DNA of 43,666 nt from Methylocystaceae bacterium UBA5192 (GTDB lineage: Bacteria; Pseudomonadota; Alphaproteobacteria; Rhizobiales; Beijerinckiaceae), in contig DHWC01000062.1 of the NCBI GenBank assembly GCA_002412985.1, positions 7,433 through 51,098 of the forward strand, given 5' to 3'. Under the pieces are notes generated by a model. That model made no database searches, was not told the origin of the DNA, and was given only the letters and a program-made list of their open reading frames with translations. The translations under genes were made by a program, and so were the position numbers. Below, in pieces: positions 16,744 to 25,575 of this stretch (the first letter of the stretch is position 1; every line of letters begins with the position of its first letter).

Positions 16744-17058
16744 TTAGACAGGTCTGAGTCTCGATAATTCCGACGCAATTTTCACGCCGAGAAATCCTGT
16801 ATAGAACTTGCTCGTGTGATCGCGGCTGGTTCAACCACAATCGCGCCGACCACGCAATTGCTGCACCGCAATATTTATACAGGTAAAGTAGTGACAAGGA
16901 AAGATTATCAGCCGGGGAAATCTTCCCATCCAGCTAACCTTGACAGATCAAGGTGGTTTGTTAGTCAGAAAATTCCCCCGGGATTGCCGGCGGTCACGAA
17001 ATCGCCTGGCTTTTCCAGGATAGATCGCTGCATTAGGCTAAACGCCCTTGGAGCCAAA
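16744..17058. promoter_or_regulatory. divergent promoter region between coxB and the ialB-like gene
   Basis: No gene fits in these 315 bases: the plus-strand reading frame is open upstream of 17059 but has no RBS and no conserved sequence. The region must hold the promoters for coxB (minus) and the secreted-protein pair (plus). A perfect TTGACA -35 element for the plus strand lies at 16940-16945, but its -10 partner is poor. A TGGTT-N-AACCA palindrome at about 16827-16837 could be an operator, but I cannot name the regulator. Confidence 0.4.
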
Positions 17059-17604
17059 ATGACGCCTTTTCGCGACGCGATAAAAACACCGCTATTGCGA
17101 CAACAGGTCGCGGGAATTTGTCTAGGCCTATTCTTACCCTTCCTCGCCCTTTTTACCGCGGGGGACAGCAATGCTCAGGGTGTTGTGAAATCTAAATTTG
17201 GCGATTGGGAAATACGCTGTGAGAAACCCGCAGGAGCGGCTAGTGAGCAATGCGCCCTGATTCAAAGCGTCGTTGCAGACGACAAGTCAAACATTAACCT
17301 AGTTGTCATTGTATTGAAGACAAGTGATGGTAAAAGCCGACTTTTACGCGTCATCGCTCCTTTAGGCGTGTTGCTGCCCAATGGCCTGGGCCTTAAAATT
17401 GATGACACAGATATTGGCCGGGCAGGTTTTGTGAAATGTCTTTCTTCCGGCTGCGTTGCGGAAGTATCAATGGACGAAAAATTAATAGATCAGTTGAAAA
17501 ACGGCAAAACAGCAACTTTTATCCTCCACCAAACACCTGATGAAGGCATCGGTCTGCCCTTAACCTTGCAAGGGTTTAAAGAGGCTTACGCGAAACTACC
17601 TTGA
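17059..17604 (+). CDS. invasion-associated locus B (IalB) family secreted protein
   Basis: This 181-residue exported protein of the IalB family (PF06776) was named for a Bartonella invasion factor, but the family is widespread in non-pathogenic alphaproteobacteria. The signal peptide spans about 1-39 (SNA cut). The family opening GDWEIRCE (48-55) and cysteines at 54, 65 and in VKCLSSGC suggest disulfides, as does the C-terminal TATFILHQTPDEGIGLPLTLQGF. The ATG at 17059 is chosen because GGAG lies 6 nt upstream and the signal peptide starts there. The second secreted gene follows 31 nt later. Confidence 0.92.
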   Translation: MTPFRDAIKTPLLRQQVAGICLGLFLPFLALFTAGDSNAQGVVKSKFGDWEIRCEKPAGAASEQCALIQSVVADDKSNINLVVIVLKTSDGKSRLLRVIAPLGVLLPNGLGLKIDDTDIGRAGFVKCLSSGCVAEVSMDEKLIDQLKNGKTATFILHQTPDEGIGLPLTLQGFKEAYAKLP

Positions 17605-17635
17605 GAGAACGTCAAGTTGAGGGGCATCAACAAGC

Positions 17636-18217
17636 ATGAATAGCGTCAGCCGCCGCGCAGGAATTTTGTTCATCTGCATGTTAGGCACCGTTTCTACAGC
17701 CTATGCACTCGAAATGCCAAAATTATTTGGCGATAGTCCATCTACGTCGAATGTTACTCAAGACTGCCCCGTTGTCTTTATTGATAATGGGGCTTCTATG
17801 ATTCGAATGCCGCAAGATGCAGACGCCTCCAGCGTGCGCTATCAACTCTCCATCGATCAGACCGCGCGCGAATGTTTGATAGAAGGCGAAAATGTATCAA
17901 TCAAACTCGGTATTGAGGGGGGTGTCGTACTAGGCCCGGCGGGCGCTCCGGGGAGCTTTACGGCGACCATTGCCGTTGCGCTTCGACGATTAAAAGATTA
18001 CTCGCTCGTTTCGAGCAAGAGCTATCAGGTGTCAGCGACCGTCTCACCTGGCGGAACGCGTGGGGACTATCGTTTATTAGCAGATCCGATATCTGTTCCC
18101 CTTGTCAGTAAACGCGCACATGAAGATTATGAAATTATTGTCGGCTTTAGTCAGGGCGGTTCCGCATCTCCCGCTAAGCCCGGAGGAAAAAAGAAAAAGA
18201 GCCAACCCGAAGGTTGA
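17636..18217 (+). CDS. secreted hypothetical protein, 193 aa
   Basis: I cannot assign a family. Residues 1-24 are a signal peptide (TAYA cut). The mature protein has Cys44 and Cys80, which could form one disulfide, and a beta-rich region from about 90 to 170. The C-terminus is a short Lys-rich, Pro-rich tail (PGGKKKKSQPEG). It follows the IalB-like gene by 31 nt and is probably co-transcribed. Its last codons and stop lie inside the terminator of the convergent atp operon, which may explain the odd Lys tail: those codons are opposite the terminator's U-tract. Confidence 0.8.
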   Translation: MNSVSRRAGILFICMLGTVSTAYALEMPKLFGDSPSTSNVTQDCPVVFIDNGASMIRMPQDADASSVRYQLSIDQTARECLIEGENVSIKLGIEGGVVLGPAGAPGSFTATIAVALRRLKDYSLVSSKSYQVSATVSPGGTRGDYRLLADPISVPLVSKRAHEDYEIIVGFSQGGSASPAKPGGKKKKSQPEG

Positions 18218-18221
18218 CTCT
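18184..18221 (-). terminator. intrinsic terminator of the atp operon, overlapping the convergent gene's 3' end
   Basis: On the minus strand the stem AGAGTCAACC / GGTTGGCTCT (one mismatch) carries a TTCG tetraloop and is followed by a long U-tract (TTTTTCTTTTTT). It lies 38 nt after the atpF stop. The stem includes the TGA stop (18215-18217) of the plus-strand secreted gene, and the U-tract is opposite its Lys codons. Confidence 0.9.
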
Positions 18222-18258
18222 CTCAATATGATATTGACCGCGCCCCAATCAGAAGCGG

Positions 18259-18735
18259 TTAATGCCCCAAAGCCTTAATCTGATCGATCCCAGCAGTAAT
18301 GAAATCATGACCGCCAACGCCTTTGCTTAGGATGCCTTCAGCAATCTTAACCGCTGCATCCGCCGCCGCCGCGCGGACTTCTGCGGTAGCCTGAGCTTCA
18401 GCTTGAGCAATTTTCTGCTCAACTTGTTTGACATTGCGCGTCATAAATTCATCAAGGCGTCGACGACCCTCTTGAGCAACCAATTCCGCTTCTTCCTTCG
18501 CTTGCGCGACAATGGCCTTGGCTTCCGCTTCAGCCTCCGCGCGCTTGCTCTCGAAGGAATCTAGCAAGCTCTGAGCCTCAACCCGTAACCGCTCAGCTTC
18601 AGCCAATTCGTGCTTAATTCGATTTATACGGGCATCTATTAGCGTTGTTAATTTCGAATGCGCGCCGACCCAAAACAACACGGCTAAAAAGATGGCAAAA
18701 CCAATAGCAACATAAAATTCAGCATCGAAATGCAT
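18259..18735 (-). CDS. atpF: ATP synthase F0 subunit b
   Basis: Subunit b is part of the peripheral stalk that holds F1 to F0. It has one N-terminal membrane helix (about 6-26) followed by a long charged coiled coil (Ala/Glu/Lys-rich, about 35-140). The length of 158 residues is normal. It lies 13 nt after the b-prime gene. Having both b and b-prime is typical for alphaproteobacteria and phototroph-related lineages. It is last in the operon and followed by a strong terminator. Confidence 0.96.
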   Translation of the reverse strand: MHFDAEFYVAIGFAIFLAVLFWVGAHSKLTTLIDARINRIKHELAEAERLRVEAQSLLDSFESKRAEAEAEAKAIVAQAKEEAELVAQEGRRRLDEFMTRNVKQVEQKIAQAEAQATAEVRAAAADAAVKIAEGILSKGVGGHDFITAGIDQIKALGH

Positions 18736-18748
18736 TGACGCCGTCCCC

Positions 18749-19333
18749 TTAACTTGATTTTACATTACGAAATTCTGCAGACAAGCGATCTTTATCTACC
18801 TTAGATCCTGTTAGCTTCTCGACAATTGATCCAGCTGCTTCAATCGCAATCTGCTCCACATTAGCTAGAGCTCGCGTCTTCGCATCAGCTATGCGCCCCT
18901 CGGCAGCGCGGATTTTCTCTGACGCCTCCGACTCTGCACGGGATCTTCGAGATAATGTTTCTGCTGCAGTGTTCTGCTGCGCTTCACGGCCGATCGCCAG
19001 CGCCTCTTCTCGACGGAGGCGAATGGTCTCGTTATTTGCAACAGCTGCAGCCTGGGCTTTTGCCTGCATGTCACGAGACGCTTCAAGGTCGGACGCTATT
19101 TTTTCAGAACGGCGTTCAAGTATTCCGCCAACACGCGGCAAAGCAAGCCGAGACATGAGGATGTAGAGGACCCCAAAAATTACAACGAGCCATACAATCT
19201 GCGGCGCAAAATTTTCTGTTTGGAAGGGAGGAAAGCCGCCTTCATGATGCGCTTGGCCTTCTGCGCCAACGCTAGGATGCGTCTCCTGCGCGTTTTCAGC
19301 AGCCGTTGCGGTCGAAATAATGCGTAAGTTCAT
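18749..19333 (-). CDS. atpF2: ATP synthase F0 subunit b-prime
   Basis: This is the divergent second stalk subunit, forming a heterodimer with b. It has a polar N-terminal arm with HHEGGFPPFQTENFAPQ, a membrane helix at about 45-62 (IVWLVVIFGVLYILM), LPRVGGILERR, then a coiled coil. The ATG at 19333 (194 aa) has GGGA 8 nt upstream; a GTG at 19351 would add 6 residues. It follows atpE after a gap of about 130 nt that contains a strong hairpin. Confidence 0.95.
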   Translation of the reverse strand: MNLRIISTATAAENAQETHPSVGAEGQAHHEGGFPPFQTENFAPQIVWLVVIFGVLYILMSRLALPRVGGILERRSEKIASDLEASRDMQAKAQAAAVANNETIRLRREEALAIGREAQQNTAAETLSRRSRAESEASEKIRAAEGRIADAKTRALANVEQIAIEAAGSIVEKLTGSKVDKDRLSAEFRNVKSS

Positions 19334-19380
19334 GATCCTGATCCCGCTCACAGGTCTTCGAATAAGACAGGGACGGTAAA

Positions 19381-19411
19381 ATTCGCGCGCATATAATCAC
19401 TGCGCGCGAAT
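19381..19411 (-). other. strong hairpin between atpE and the b-prime gene
   Basis: The stem is a perfect 10-bp repeat (ATTCGCGCGC / GCGCGCGAAT) with an 11-nt loop. On the minus strand it is followed by a short TTTTA. It lies about 54 nt downstream of the atpE stop. It could be a partial terminator or an mRNA 3'-end stabiliser that raises the amount of subunit c mRNA over the stalk genes. Confidence 0.75.
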
Positions 19412-19464
19412 GACGATATCTAAATCTCGACAGCTCTCTTAATAAATAAGAGGCTGAAGCTGCT

Positions 19465-19689
19465 TTACGACTTAAGGAAGAGCAAGATCGCAATCAAAAA
19501 GGCGAAAATACCCAAACCCTCGGCGAGAGCTGCGCCAATGATGGCGTTGGTGAATTGGCTTGCAGCTGCAGAAGGATTCCGAAGCGCGCCGTTGACAAAA
19601 TTACCAAAAATAATGCCAACGCCAATCGCCGCCGCGCCAGTGCCAATTGCCGCTAGGCCAGCGCCGACTAATTGCATTTCCGAAGCCAT
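19465..19689 (-). CDS. atpE: ATP synthase F0 subunit c
   Basis: Subunit c forms the proton-driven rotor ring. It is a two-helix hairpin of 74 residues. The first helix has the Gly-rich packing motif (GTGAAAIGVGIIFG), the polar loop is RNPS, and the proton-carrying acid is Glu57 in the second helix (AALAEGLGIF). It lies between atpB and b-prime. A good SD-like purine stretch precedes the ATG at 19689. Confidence 0.98.
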   Translation of the reverse strand: MASEMQLVGAGLAAIGTGAAAIGVGIIFGNFVNGALRNPSAAASQFTNAIIGAALAEGLGIFAFLIAILLFLKS

Positions 19690-19737
19690 ATTTTTCTCCT
19701 ATTTTAAATTAAGGCCGCTTTTATTGTTAGGTATTTA

Positions 19738-20505
19738 TCAGTGGCCAGGGTGAATTGCGTCATTGAGATAGACACAGGTTAGAACAGAAAAGACAAATGC
19801 CTGAAGACAGGCAACCAGTAGTTCCAGCGCGTATAAAGCGACAATGGCTAATAGCGGCACAGGCGCGAGTAATGACCAGCCGCCCGAGGCCAACAACATC
19901 ATCACAAAGCCGCCAAATACCGCCAGGGTAATATGGCCCGCGAGAATATTCGCAAATAGTCGAACCGACAGAGAAACTGGCCTCGACAAAAAAGAGATAA
20001 TCTCAATAGGCACAAGCACAACAAGCACCGGCAAAGGAACGCCATGTGGAACGAAAAGCCTGAGAAAGCCAAAGCCGTTGCGATAAACGCCATAGGCGAC
20101 AACCAGCGTAATCACCAGCGCGGCGAAAGCAAAGGTAACGATAATTTGGCTGGTAACGGAATAACTATACGGCACCAAGCCAATAAGATTTGCGATGAGG
20201 ATGAATGAGAAGAGCGAAAACACGAAAGGAAAAAACTTCATGCCTTCTTTGCCAGCTGTTTGACGCACCATGTTAGCGACGAACTCATACAGCATTTCCG
20301 CCAAGGCCTGCATACGTCCCGGCACAATAGACTTACGTGAGGTCGCCGCCACCATTAATCCAACTACGCCCAGAGCCGCCAAAAGCATGTAAAGGGACGC
20401 ATTGGTGAATGAAGTCTCAATACCGCTTATTTCAAGCGGAAAAATCCGATGCAGTTCAAACTGCTCAATTGGATTTGGAGCGGAAACGGTTTCTTCCGGT
20501 GTCAT
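19738..20505 (-). CDS. atpB: ATP synthase F0 subunit a
   Basis: Subunit a provides the proton half-channels beside the c ring. It has five to six membrane helices. The essential Arg is Arg182 in SLSVRLFANILAGH, and other conserved residues are in IANLIGLVPYSYS. The length of 255 residues is normal. It follows atpI after 43 nt and precedes atpE after 48 nt. Confidence 0.98.
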   Translation of the reverse strand: MTPEETVSAPNPIEQFELHRIFPLEISGIETSFTNASLYMLLAALGVVGLMVAATSRKSIVPGRMQALAEMLYEFVANMVRQTAGKEGMKFFPFVFSLFSFILIANLIGLVPYSYSVTSQIIVTFAFAALVITLVVAYGVYRNGFGFLRLFVPHGVPLPVLVVLVPIEIISFLSRPVSLSVRLFANILAGHITLAVFGGFVMMLLASGGWSLLAPVPLLAIVALYALELLVACLQAFVFSVLTCVYLNDAIHPGH

Positions 20506-20548
20506 TGCTTTTTTTAGACCTTTTTCATCTCAGCCCTGCCTTGACGCA

Positions 20549-20911
20549 TTAAGCATCCCGATCGAGGGTCTTACCGCCTAACGAGCCTTTAGGCTTCGCA
20601 ACGCGATACACATTATAAAATCCTGCCGCAACGCCTAAGCCCATTAAAAAGACCAAGAGCCACGGTTGAGTCCCAAGCCATTTGTCTGCCTGCCAGCCAA
20701 CAAATGCGCTGACTAAGATCGCGCCCATAAACTCTGAGACCGCATTAAGCCCCACACGCATCGCGCGAGAGAATCCCTTACGCTCAGGAGGCAGCGACTC
20801 GGCAGCAAATTTTTCTTCATCCGCCCTGCGAATTGCAGCGCTTAACTGATCAAGCCGCGCCTGCAGCGCCTCCTGATCTGAGCTTCTCCCATCCTCCTCC
20901 GTCATCATCAA
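20549..20911 (-). CDS. atpI: ATP synthase accessory protein AtpI
   Basis: AtpI is a small membrane protein (120 aa) that aids c-ring assembly or Mg/Ca uptake. It has a charged N-terminal half (1-50), then two helices (about 58-74 and 83-103). Family marks are GAILVSAFVGWQADKWLGTQPWLLVFLMGLGVAAGFYNVYR. It is first in the F0 operon (atpI-B-E-b-prime-b). The F1 genes are elsewhere, as is usual in alphaproteobacteria. Confidence 0.93.
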   Translation of the reverse strand: MMMTEEDGRSSDQEALQARLDQLSAAIRRADEEKFAAESLPPERKGFSRAMRVGLNAVSEFMGAILVSAFVGWQADKWLGTQPWLLVFLMGLGVAAGFYNVYRVAKPKGSLGGKTLDRDA

Positions 20912-21226
20912 CCTCCCTCACGCATGTGATCGTGAAAATGGGGATAACGGCGATAGCCAGAAAAGAGGCGAACAAATTGGCCTGAAGAAGCTCATCCAAC
21001 ACCCGCCGGCGTCTCCGCCAAGTCCTATCAAGCCGAGCGCAACATATGTTTGGCGCCCTATGAAGTCAAGGCAGGGCGGCGATCTCGTAACTTGTTGAAT
21101 ATTAGTAATATATAGCCTTTCTTCAGCGTTGCGTCACGCGCGCCCTACTCGCACCCGCAGCATGCAAAACTAAAACGAAGGCAGGCGCGGGCTTGGGCGC
21201 AGGCGCTTCACTGACGACGCTGAAAA
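20912..21226. other. intergenic region between smc and atpI
   Basis: I see no gene in these 315 bases. The region contains the predicted atp promoter (see the entry at 21109-21137), leaving a leader of about 190 nt before atpI. A GC-rich stretch just after the smc stop (about 21180-21215) has repeated GGGCGC and GGCGC words but no convincing stem with a U-tract, so no clear smc terminator is visible. Confidence 0.5.
21109..21137 (-). promoter_or_regulatory. predicted sigma-70 promoter of the atp operon
   Basis: On the minus strand GTGACG (-35 like, 21137-21132) and TATATA (-10 like, 21114-21109) are separated by exactly 17 nt. The region around the -10 is the only AT-rich patch in the gap between smc and atpI. 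This is a prediction from motif match only. Confidence 0.4.
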
Positions 21227-24200
21227 TCAACTCGCCAAAGCGAATTTTTCGGCTTGGGCTAGATCCACTGAAACAAGGTCTGAAACGCCCCTTTCAGCCT
21301 GAGTCACGCCAAATAAGCGATCCATGCGCGCCATGGTTATAGGATTATGCGTGATTGTAACAAAGCGTGTATCCGTCTTGTTTCGCATTTCATCAAGAAG
21401 ATCACAAAAACGCTCGACATTTGAATCGTCCAAAGGCGCATCGACCTCATCAAGAACGCAAATGGGCGAGGGATTTGTAAGAAACACGGCAAAGATCAGC
21501 GACATTGCAGTCAAAGCCTGCTCGCCGCCCGACAATAATGTCATCGTTTGGGGCTTTTTACCTGGCGGGCGAGCTAGAATATCGAGACCCGCCTCTAATG
21601 GATCTTCGCTCTCGACCAACTGTAATTCAGCTGAACCACCGCCAAAAAGCAGGGTAAAGAGCTCTTTGAAGTGCATATTGACTTTATCAAAGGCAACAAG
21701 CAATCGCTCTCGACCTTCTTTATTCAAGCTAGCAATAGCAGCCCGTAGTTTTTTGATTGCTTCAGATAGATCATCTCGCTCAGCAATCATCTTATCACGT
21801 TGTGTTTCAATCTCGTTGAGCTCTTCCTCGGCTCGCAAATTTACCGCGCCGAGACGCTCTCGATCTGATCGCAATCCTTCAAGACGCCCTTCGACCGTGG
21901 CAATCTCTGGCAAGATATCCCCATCCTTGAGGCCTGCTAGCTCAGCAAGATCTTCCACAGTTGTTTCTAGATCCTGCGTTATTGCATGCGCTATGTCTAA
22001 GGCGCGTTGCCGCGCCGCTTCCAATTGCGCCTCACTGCGCGCTTTTTCTTCACGCGCCAAACTCATCGCTTCGAGCGCTATCCGCGCCGCCCGATCCGCT
22101 TCAATAAGTCGATTTTCTGCTGCAGTTCGAGCATCCGTTGCTTCACGTCGAGCAATTTCTGCTTCCTCAAGCGCATTCAACAGAGCGCGATGCTGCTGCA
22201 TGAATGTATCGGGCGCTTGAGAAAGGCCTGATTGTTCTTCACGCGCCGACTCAAGACGCTCTTCCAGCTCGCCAAGACGATCTTGAGCGCGATCTCGCCT
22301 CTCAGCCCACGATGTGATTTCTCGGACAATCGCCGCAACGCGAGCTTGGCGCGCCGTTACTTCATGCCGTAAGGCGGCTAAAGCCGCTCGAGCCTCGCTC
22401 GCTTGAGCGCGCTCAACCATAGCCTGAGCGCGTAGTCCTTCGAGATGCCCAATAAGCGAAGCAGGTTCTTCAAGTTGATCGATCGAGGCAATCAATTCAG
22501 CGCGTTTCTGCGTCGCCTCATCACGGTTAGTAAGCGTCTGAGCTTTTGCCTCTTCCAACGCTGATAAACGCTGACCAATTTGCGCCTGACGCCGCTCCGC
22601 TGTTGTATAGCGCTCCCGAGTTTCTTCTAGTTCAATACGCACGCGTCTTAAATTTTCGCGCGCTTGATGATCCGCCTGCGCAGCCAGCCGCGCAGCCGTC
22701 TGAGCGGTCTCCTGTTCTTGTGTCAGCAAATCAGCTTGTTCACGCGAGATTTTAGCTTCTTCACGCAAGTCATTGAGGCGATTTTTCTCAACGAGACGTC
22801 GCGCTGCCGCCGAAGGCGCCTCTGAGGCTTGCGTAAATCCATCCCACCGCCATAGATCGCCCTCCTTAGAGACCAATCGCTGTCCAGGGCGTAAAAGTTT
22901 TCTCAGATTTTCTCCCTCAGTGCGAAGGACTATGCCAATTTGAGAGAGACGACGCATTAATGCGGGCGGAGCCTGAACTAGCTCTGATAGTGGGCGGACA
23001 CCTGGGGGAAGCGACGGATCTCCGGCGGACGAGGTTAAAGCCCAATGCGCAGGGGCGGAATCATCCGCTGAAGCGTCAAGATCATCCCCCAAAGCAGCGC
23101 CAAGCGCGGTTTCATAACCTTTTGATACGCTTACGCTCTCAACAATAGGAGCCCACAGACCACCTACCCCAGAGTAAAGCAAATTTTCGAGCGTTCTTAC
23201 TTCAGTTTCAAGCCGCTGAGCGCGGAGAGCGGCTTGCTCCATAGGCTGACGCAAGGAAGCCTCAGACTCCCGAGCAAGCGCCTGCTCTTCTTCAGCAATC
23301 CGAGCGCTTTCTTCTGCTATGTTCGCCTGATCTGAGGCAGCCGCAAAGAGCTCTGCTAAGCGGGCGACTTCTGCAGCGCCTCCGCCCTGTCCAGCAATCA
23401 ACGCAAATTCCGTATCCAACCGCGTAAGCTCTGCCTCGAAACGCGCAACACGTTGACTCTCATCCCGTAGAGCAGAATCTAAAGAGAACCTTCGGGCATT
23501 TACGCCCGCAAGCTGCTCTTGTGCATCATTCAAAGATGCTTCCGTAGCCGCAAGCTTTGCTTCGATTTCATCAAGACGCCCGCGCGCTTCAGACTCCCGC
23601 GTTGTTTCGTCGACATCAGCGCTGAGCAATTCTGCACGCTCTGCCTCAAGCCTAGAGGCAACCTCTGCAGCATCTTCAATCAGTGCACGCTCTCTTTCAA
23701 GATCGCGCGAAAATTGGTCAATATGACGCAGCAGTTCATTGATACGATCTTTTGCGCGTTGCTCGTCAGCCTCTAATGTTTGTCGCGCGACGACCAATCG
23801 GTGAACAGCCGCGCCAGCCTCGGCTTCTCGCTCCCGCAAAGGAGGCAATTCATGCGCCGCAACAGCTTGTAGCTTCGCAGCTTCCGCTTGCTCCAAAGTA
23901 CGTTCTTGAACAGATTTGAGATCCAGCTCTAATTTCTGAGCAGTCTCGCGCAATTGATTTGTTGCAATTTGATGCGAAACCAGCGCAACCATTGCTTCGT
24001 TTTGACGTATCTGGGCTGCAAGATTTCGAAACCGCTCTGCCTGTCGGGCTTGTCGTCTTAAACTATCTGACTGACCCTCAACTTGCTTCAAAACATCTTC
24101 GAGACGCGTTAGATTCTCGGAGGCGGCGTTGAGCCGCAATTCGGCTTCATGGCGTCGCGAGTGTAATCCAGCTATTCCGGCGGCGTCTTCCAGAATTCGT

Positions 24201-24682
24201 CGACGAGCCTGAGGCTTTGCAGATATGATCTCGCCGATTTGACCTTGGCGCACGAGCGAAGGCGACCGCGATCCAGTCGCTGCATCGGCAAAAAGGAGCT
24301 GAACATCTCGCGCTCTAACTTCCTTGCCATTTATCCGATAGTCCGATCCCTGCTCGCGCTCAATGCGGCGCGTAACCTCAATTGTGTCGGCATCATTAAA
24401 AGCTGCGGGAGCTGACCGATCAGAATTATCTAAAATTAGCCCAACTTCAGCAAAATTACGCGCGGTTCTGGAGCCGCCACCCGAGAAAATCACGTCATCC
24501 ATCGCGGATGCCCGCATATTTTTATATGAATTCTCACCCATTACCCAGCGAAGGGCCTCAATGAGATTCGATTTGCCACAGCCATTAGGGCCGACAACGC
24601 CAGTTAGTCCTGGCTGGATTAAGAGCTCAGTCGGCTCGCAAAAACTTTTAAAGCCTAGAAGGCGCAGACGTTCGAATTTCAT
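21227..24682 (-). CDS. smc: chromosome segregation protein SMC
   Basis: SMC is the ATPase of the condensin complex that compacts and segregates chromosomes. It has the N-terminal Walker A GPNGCGKSN (31-39), two long coiled-coil arms either side of a hinge (about 490-650), and near the C-terminus the signature LLSGGEQALTAM and Walker B CVLDEVDAPLDD. It is 1151 residues from the ATG at 24682. A GTG at 24700 would add 6 residues, but homologues begin at MKF-type starts. The scpA/scpB partners are not in this window. No clear terminator follows. Confidence 0.98.
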   Translation of the reverse strand: MKFERLRLLGFKSFCEPTELLIQPGLTGVVGPNGCGKSNLIEALRWVMGENSYKNMRASAMDDVIFSGGGSRTARNFAEVGLILDNSDRSAPAAFNDADTIEVTRRIEREQGSDYRINGKEVRARDVQLLFADAATGSRSPSLVRQGQIGEIISAKPQARRRILEDAAGIAGLHSRRHEAELRLNAASENLTRLEDVLKQVEGQSDSLRRQARQAERFRNLAAQIRQNEAMVALVSHQIATNQLRETAQKLELDLKSVQERTLEQAEAAKLQAVAAHELPPLREREAEAGAAVHRLVVARQTLEADEQRAKDRINELLRHIDQFSRDLERERALIEDAAEVASRLEAERAELLSADVDETTRESEARGRLDEIEAKLAATEASLNDAQEQLAGVNARRFSLDSALRDESQRVARFEAELTRLDTEFALIAGQGGGAAEVARLAELFAAASDQANIAEESARIAEEEQALARESEASLRQPMEQAALRAQRLETEVRTLENLLYSGVGGLWAPIVESVSVSKGYETALGAALGDDLDASADDSAPAHWALTSSAGDPSLPPGVRPLSELVQAPPALMRRLSQIGIVLRTEGENLRKLLRPGQRLVSKEGDLWRWDGFTQASEAPSAAARRLVEKNRLNDLREEAKISREQADLLTQEQETAQTAARLAAQADHQARENLRRVRIELEETRERYTTAERRQAQIGQRLSALEEAKAQTLTNRDEATQKRAELIASIDQLEEPASLIGHLEGLRAQAMVERAQASEARAALAALRHEVTARQARVAAIVREITSWAERRDRAQDRLGELEERLESAREEQSGLSQAPDTFMQQHRALLNALEEAEIARREATDARTAAENRLIEADRAARIALEAMSLAREEKARSEAQLEAARQRALDIAHAITQDLETTVEDLAELAGLKDGDILPEIATVEGRLEGLRSDRERLGAVNLRAEEELNEIETQRDKMIAERDDLSEAIKKLRAAIASLNKEGRERLLVAFDKVNMHFKELFTLLFGGGSAELQLVESEDPLEAGLDILARPPGKKPQTMTLLSGGEQALTAMSLIFAVFLTNPSPICVLDEVDAPLDDSNVERFCDLLDEMRNKTDTRFVTITHNPITMARMDRLFGVTQAERGVSDLVSVDLAQAEKFALAS

Positions 24683-24924
24683 GGGGGCAAAGAGCGCCAC
24701 AAATCAAAGGGGAATGCAAGAAAACTCTCTCAATATCTTGTGGGCATCATGAGCAAAATCGCCGCAAAATCATCTTAAATAAAATATTTGACGACAAAAC
24801 AGGCTAGAAGCAGGCTCACTTGGCTTTCTGCGGCAATAATTTTGCTTATCACCCTTCCCGAAAGACGTACAAAACACGAATCGTCCAGCTGACCATCTTT
24901 CGGGGGATATTAAACTAGTGAGCA

Positions 24925-25488
24925 ATGCATTTGGTTGATGACGACACAAACGAATTATGGGTTTTTGGTTACGGCTCCCTCATGTGGCGACCCGGTTTTG
25001 ACTTCATCGACTGCGCTCTTGCCTGGGTTCATGGCTACCATCGAGCGCTCTGCATCTATTCTCATGTTCATCGCGGAACGCCGCAAAGTCCTGGTTTAGT
25101 ATTGGGTTTGGATCATGGCGGTTCTTGCCAAGGCGTGGTGTTTCGGATTGCATCCTCAAAACGCGAGGAGACAATTGCTTACCTTAGAGAAAGAGAGCTG
25201 GTTACATCCGTCTATCTCGAAAAATTTGTTACGTTGCGTTTGAATGACGGTTCACGCAAACGCGCCATCGCTTATGTTGTTGACCGTCGACACAATCAAT
25301 ATGCCGGGCCACTTTCAATAGAAAAGATGACGCAGCTCATTTTGAAAGGCGCGGGAGTTAATGGCGATAATTCGGCTTATGTGCGCAACACATACGAACA
25401 TTTACAGCGCCTAAATATTCACGACGCTCAGCTTGCCGAAGTAGTTCGTCATCTTGACCGCAACGCAACCACAAATACGCCCAGCTGA
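24925..25488 (+). CDS. chaC: gamma-glutamylcyclotransferase, ChaC family
   Basis: ChaC-type enzymes cleave glutathione to 5-oxoproline and Cys-Gly. The substrate-binding loop is VFGYGSLMWRPGF (13-25), followed by HRALCIYSHVHRGTPQSPGLVLGL and GGSCQGVVFRI. The catalytic acid is Glu91 in LRERELVTSVY. The length of 187 residues is normal. The gene stands alone, and the terminator just after it faces the other strand. A role in glutathione turnover under stress is inferred from the family. Confidence 0.93.
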   Translation: MHLVDDDTNELWVFGYGSLMWRPGFDFIDCALAWVHGYHRALCIYSHVHRGTPQSPGLVLGLDHGGSCQGVVFRIASSKREETIAYLRERELVTSVYLEKFVTLRLNDGSRKRAIAYVVDRRHNQYAGPLSIEKMTQLILKGAGVNGDNSAYVRNTYEHLQRLNIHDAQLAEVVRHLDRNATTNTPS

Positions 25489-25496
25489 AAAATACA

Positions 25497-25525
25497 AGAA
25501 AAAAGGCCGGGGATAACCCCGGCCG
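25497..25525 (-). terminator. strong intrinsic terminator of the SOS-box gene
   Basis: On the minus strand GGCCGGGG-TTAT-CCCCGGCC (8-bp perfect GC stem, 4-nt loop) is followed by TTTTTTCTTG. It lies 51 nt after the stop of the 135-residue gene. On the plus strand the stem has no U-tract, so it does not clearly terminate chaC. Confidence 0.93.
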
Positions 25526-25575
25526 AAACGCTCATTACAAAAAATCACAACTCAACGCTACAAACTTCACTTTGA

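Noticed and set aside
16939..16952. CTTGA-CAGA-TCAAG as an FNR/FixK box
   Set aside because: FNR/FixK sites have TTGA-N6-TCAA; here the spacing is only 4 nt.
21324..22220. 298-aa plus-strand ORF opposite smc
   Set aside because: It is a Ser/Arg-rich reverse-strand shadow of the SMC coiled coil, with no RBS or family motif.
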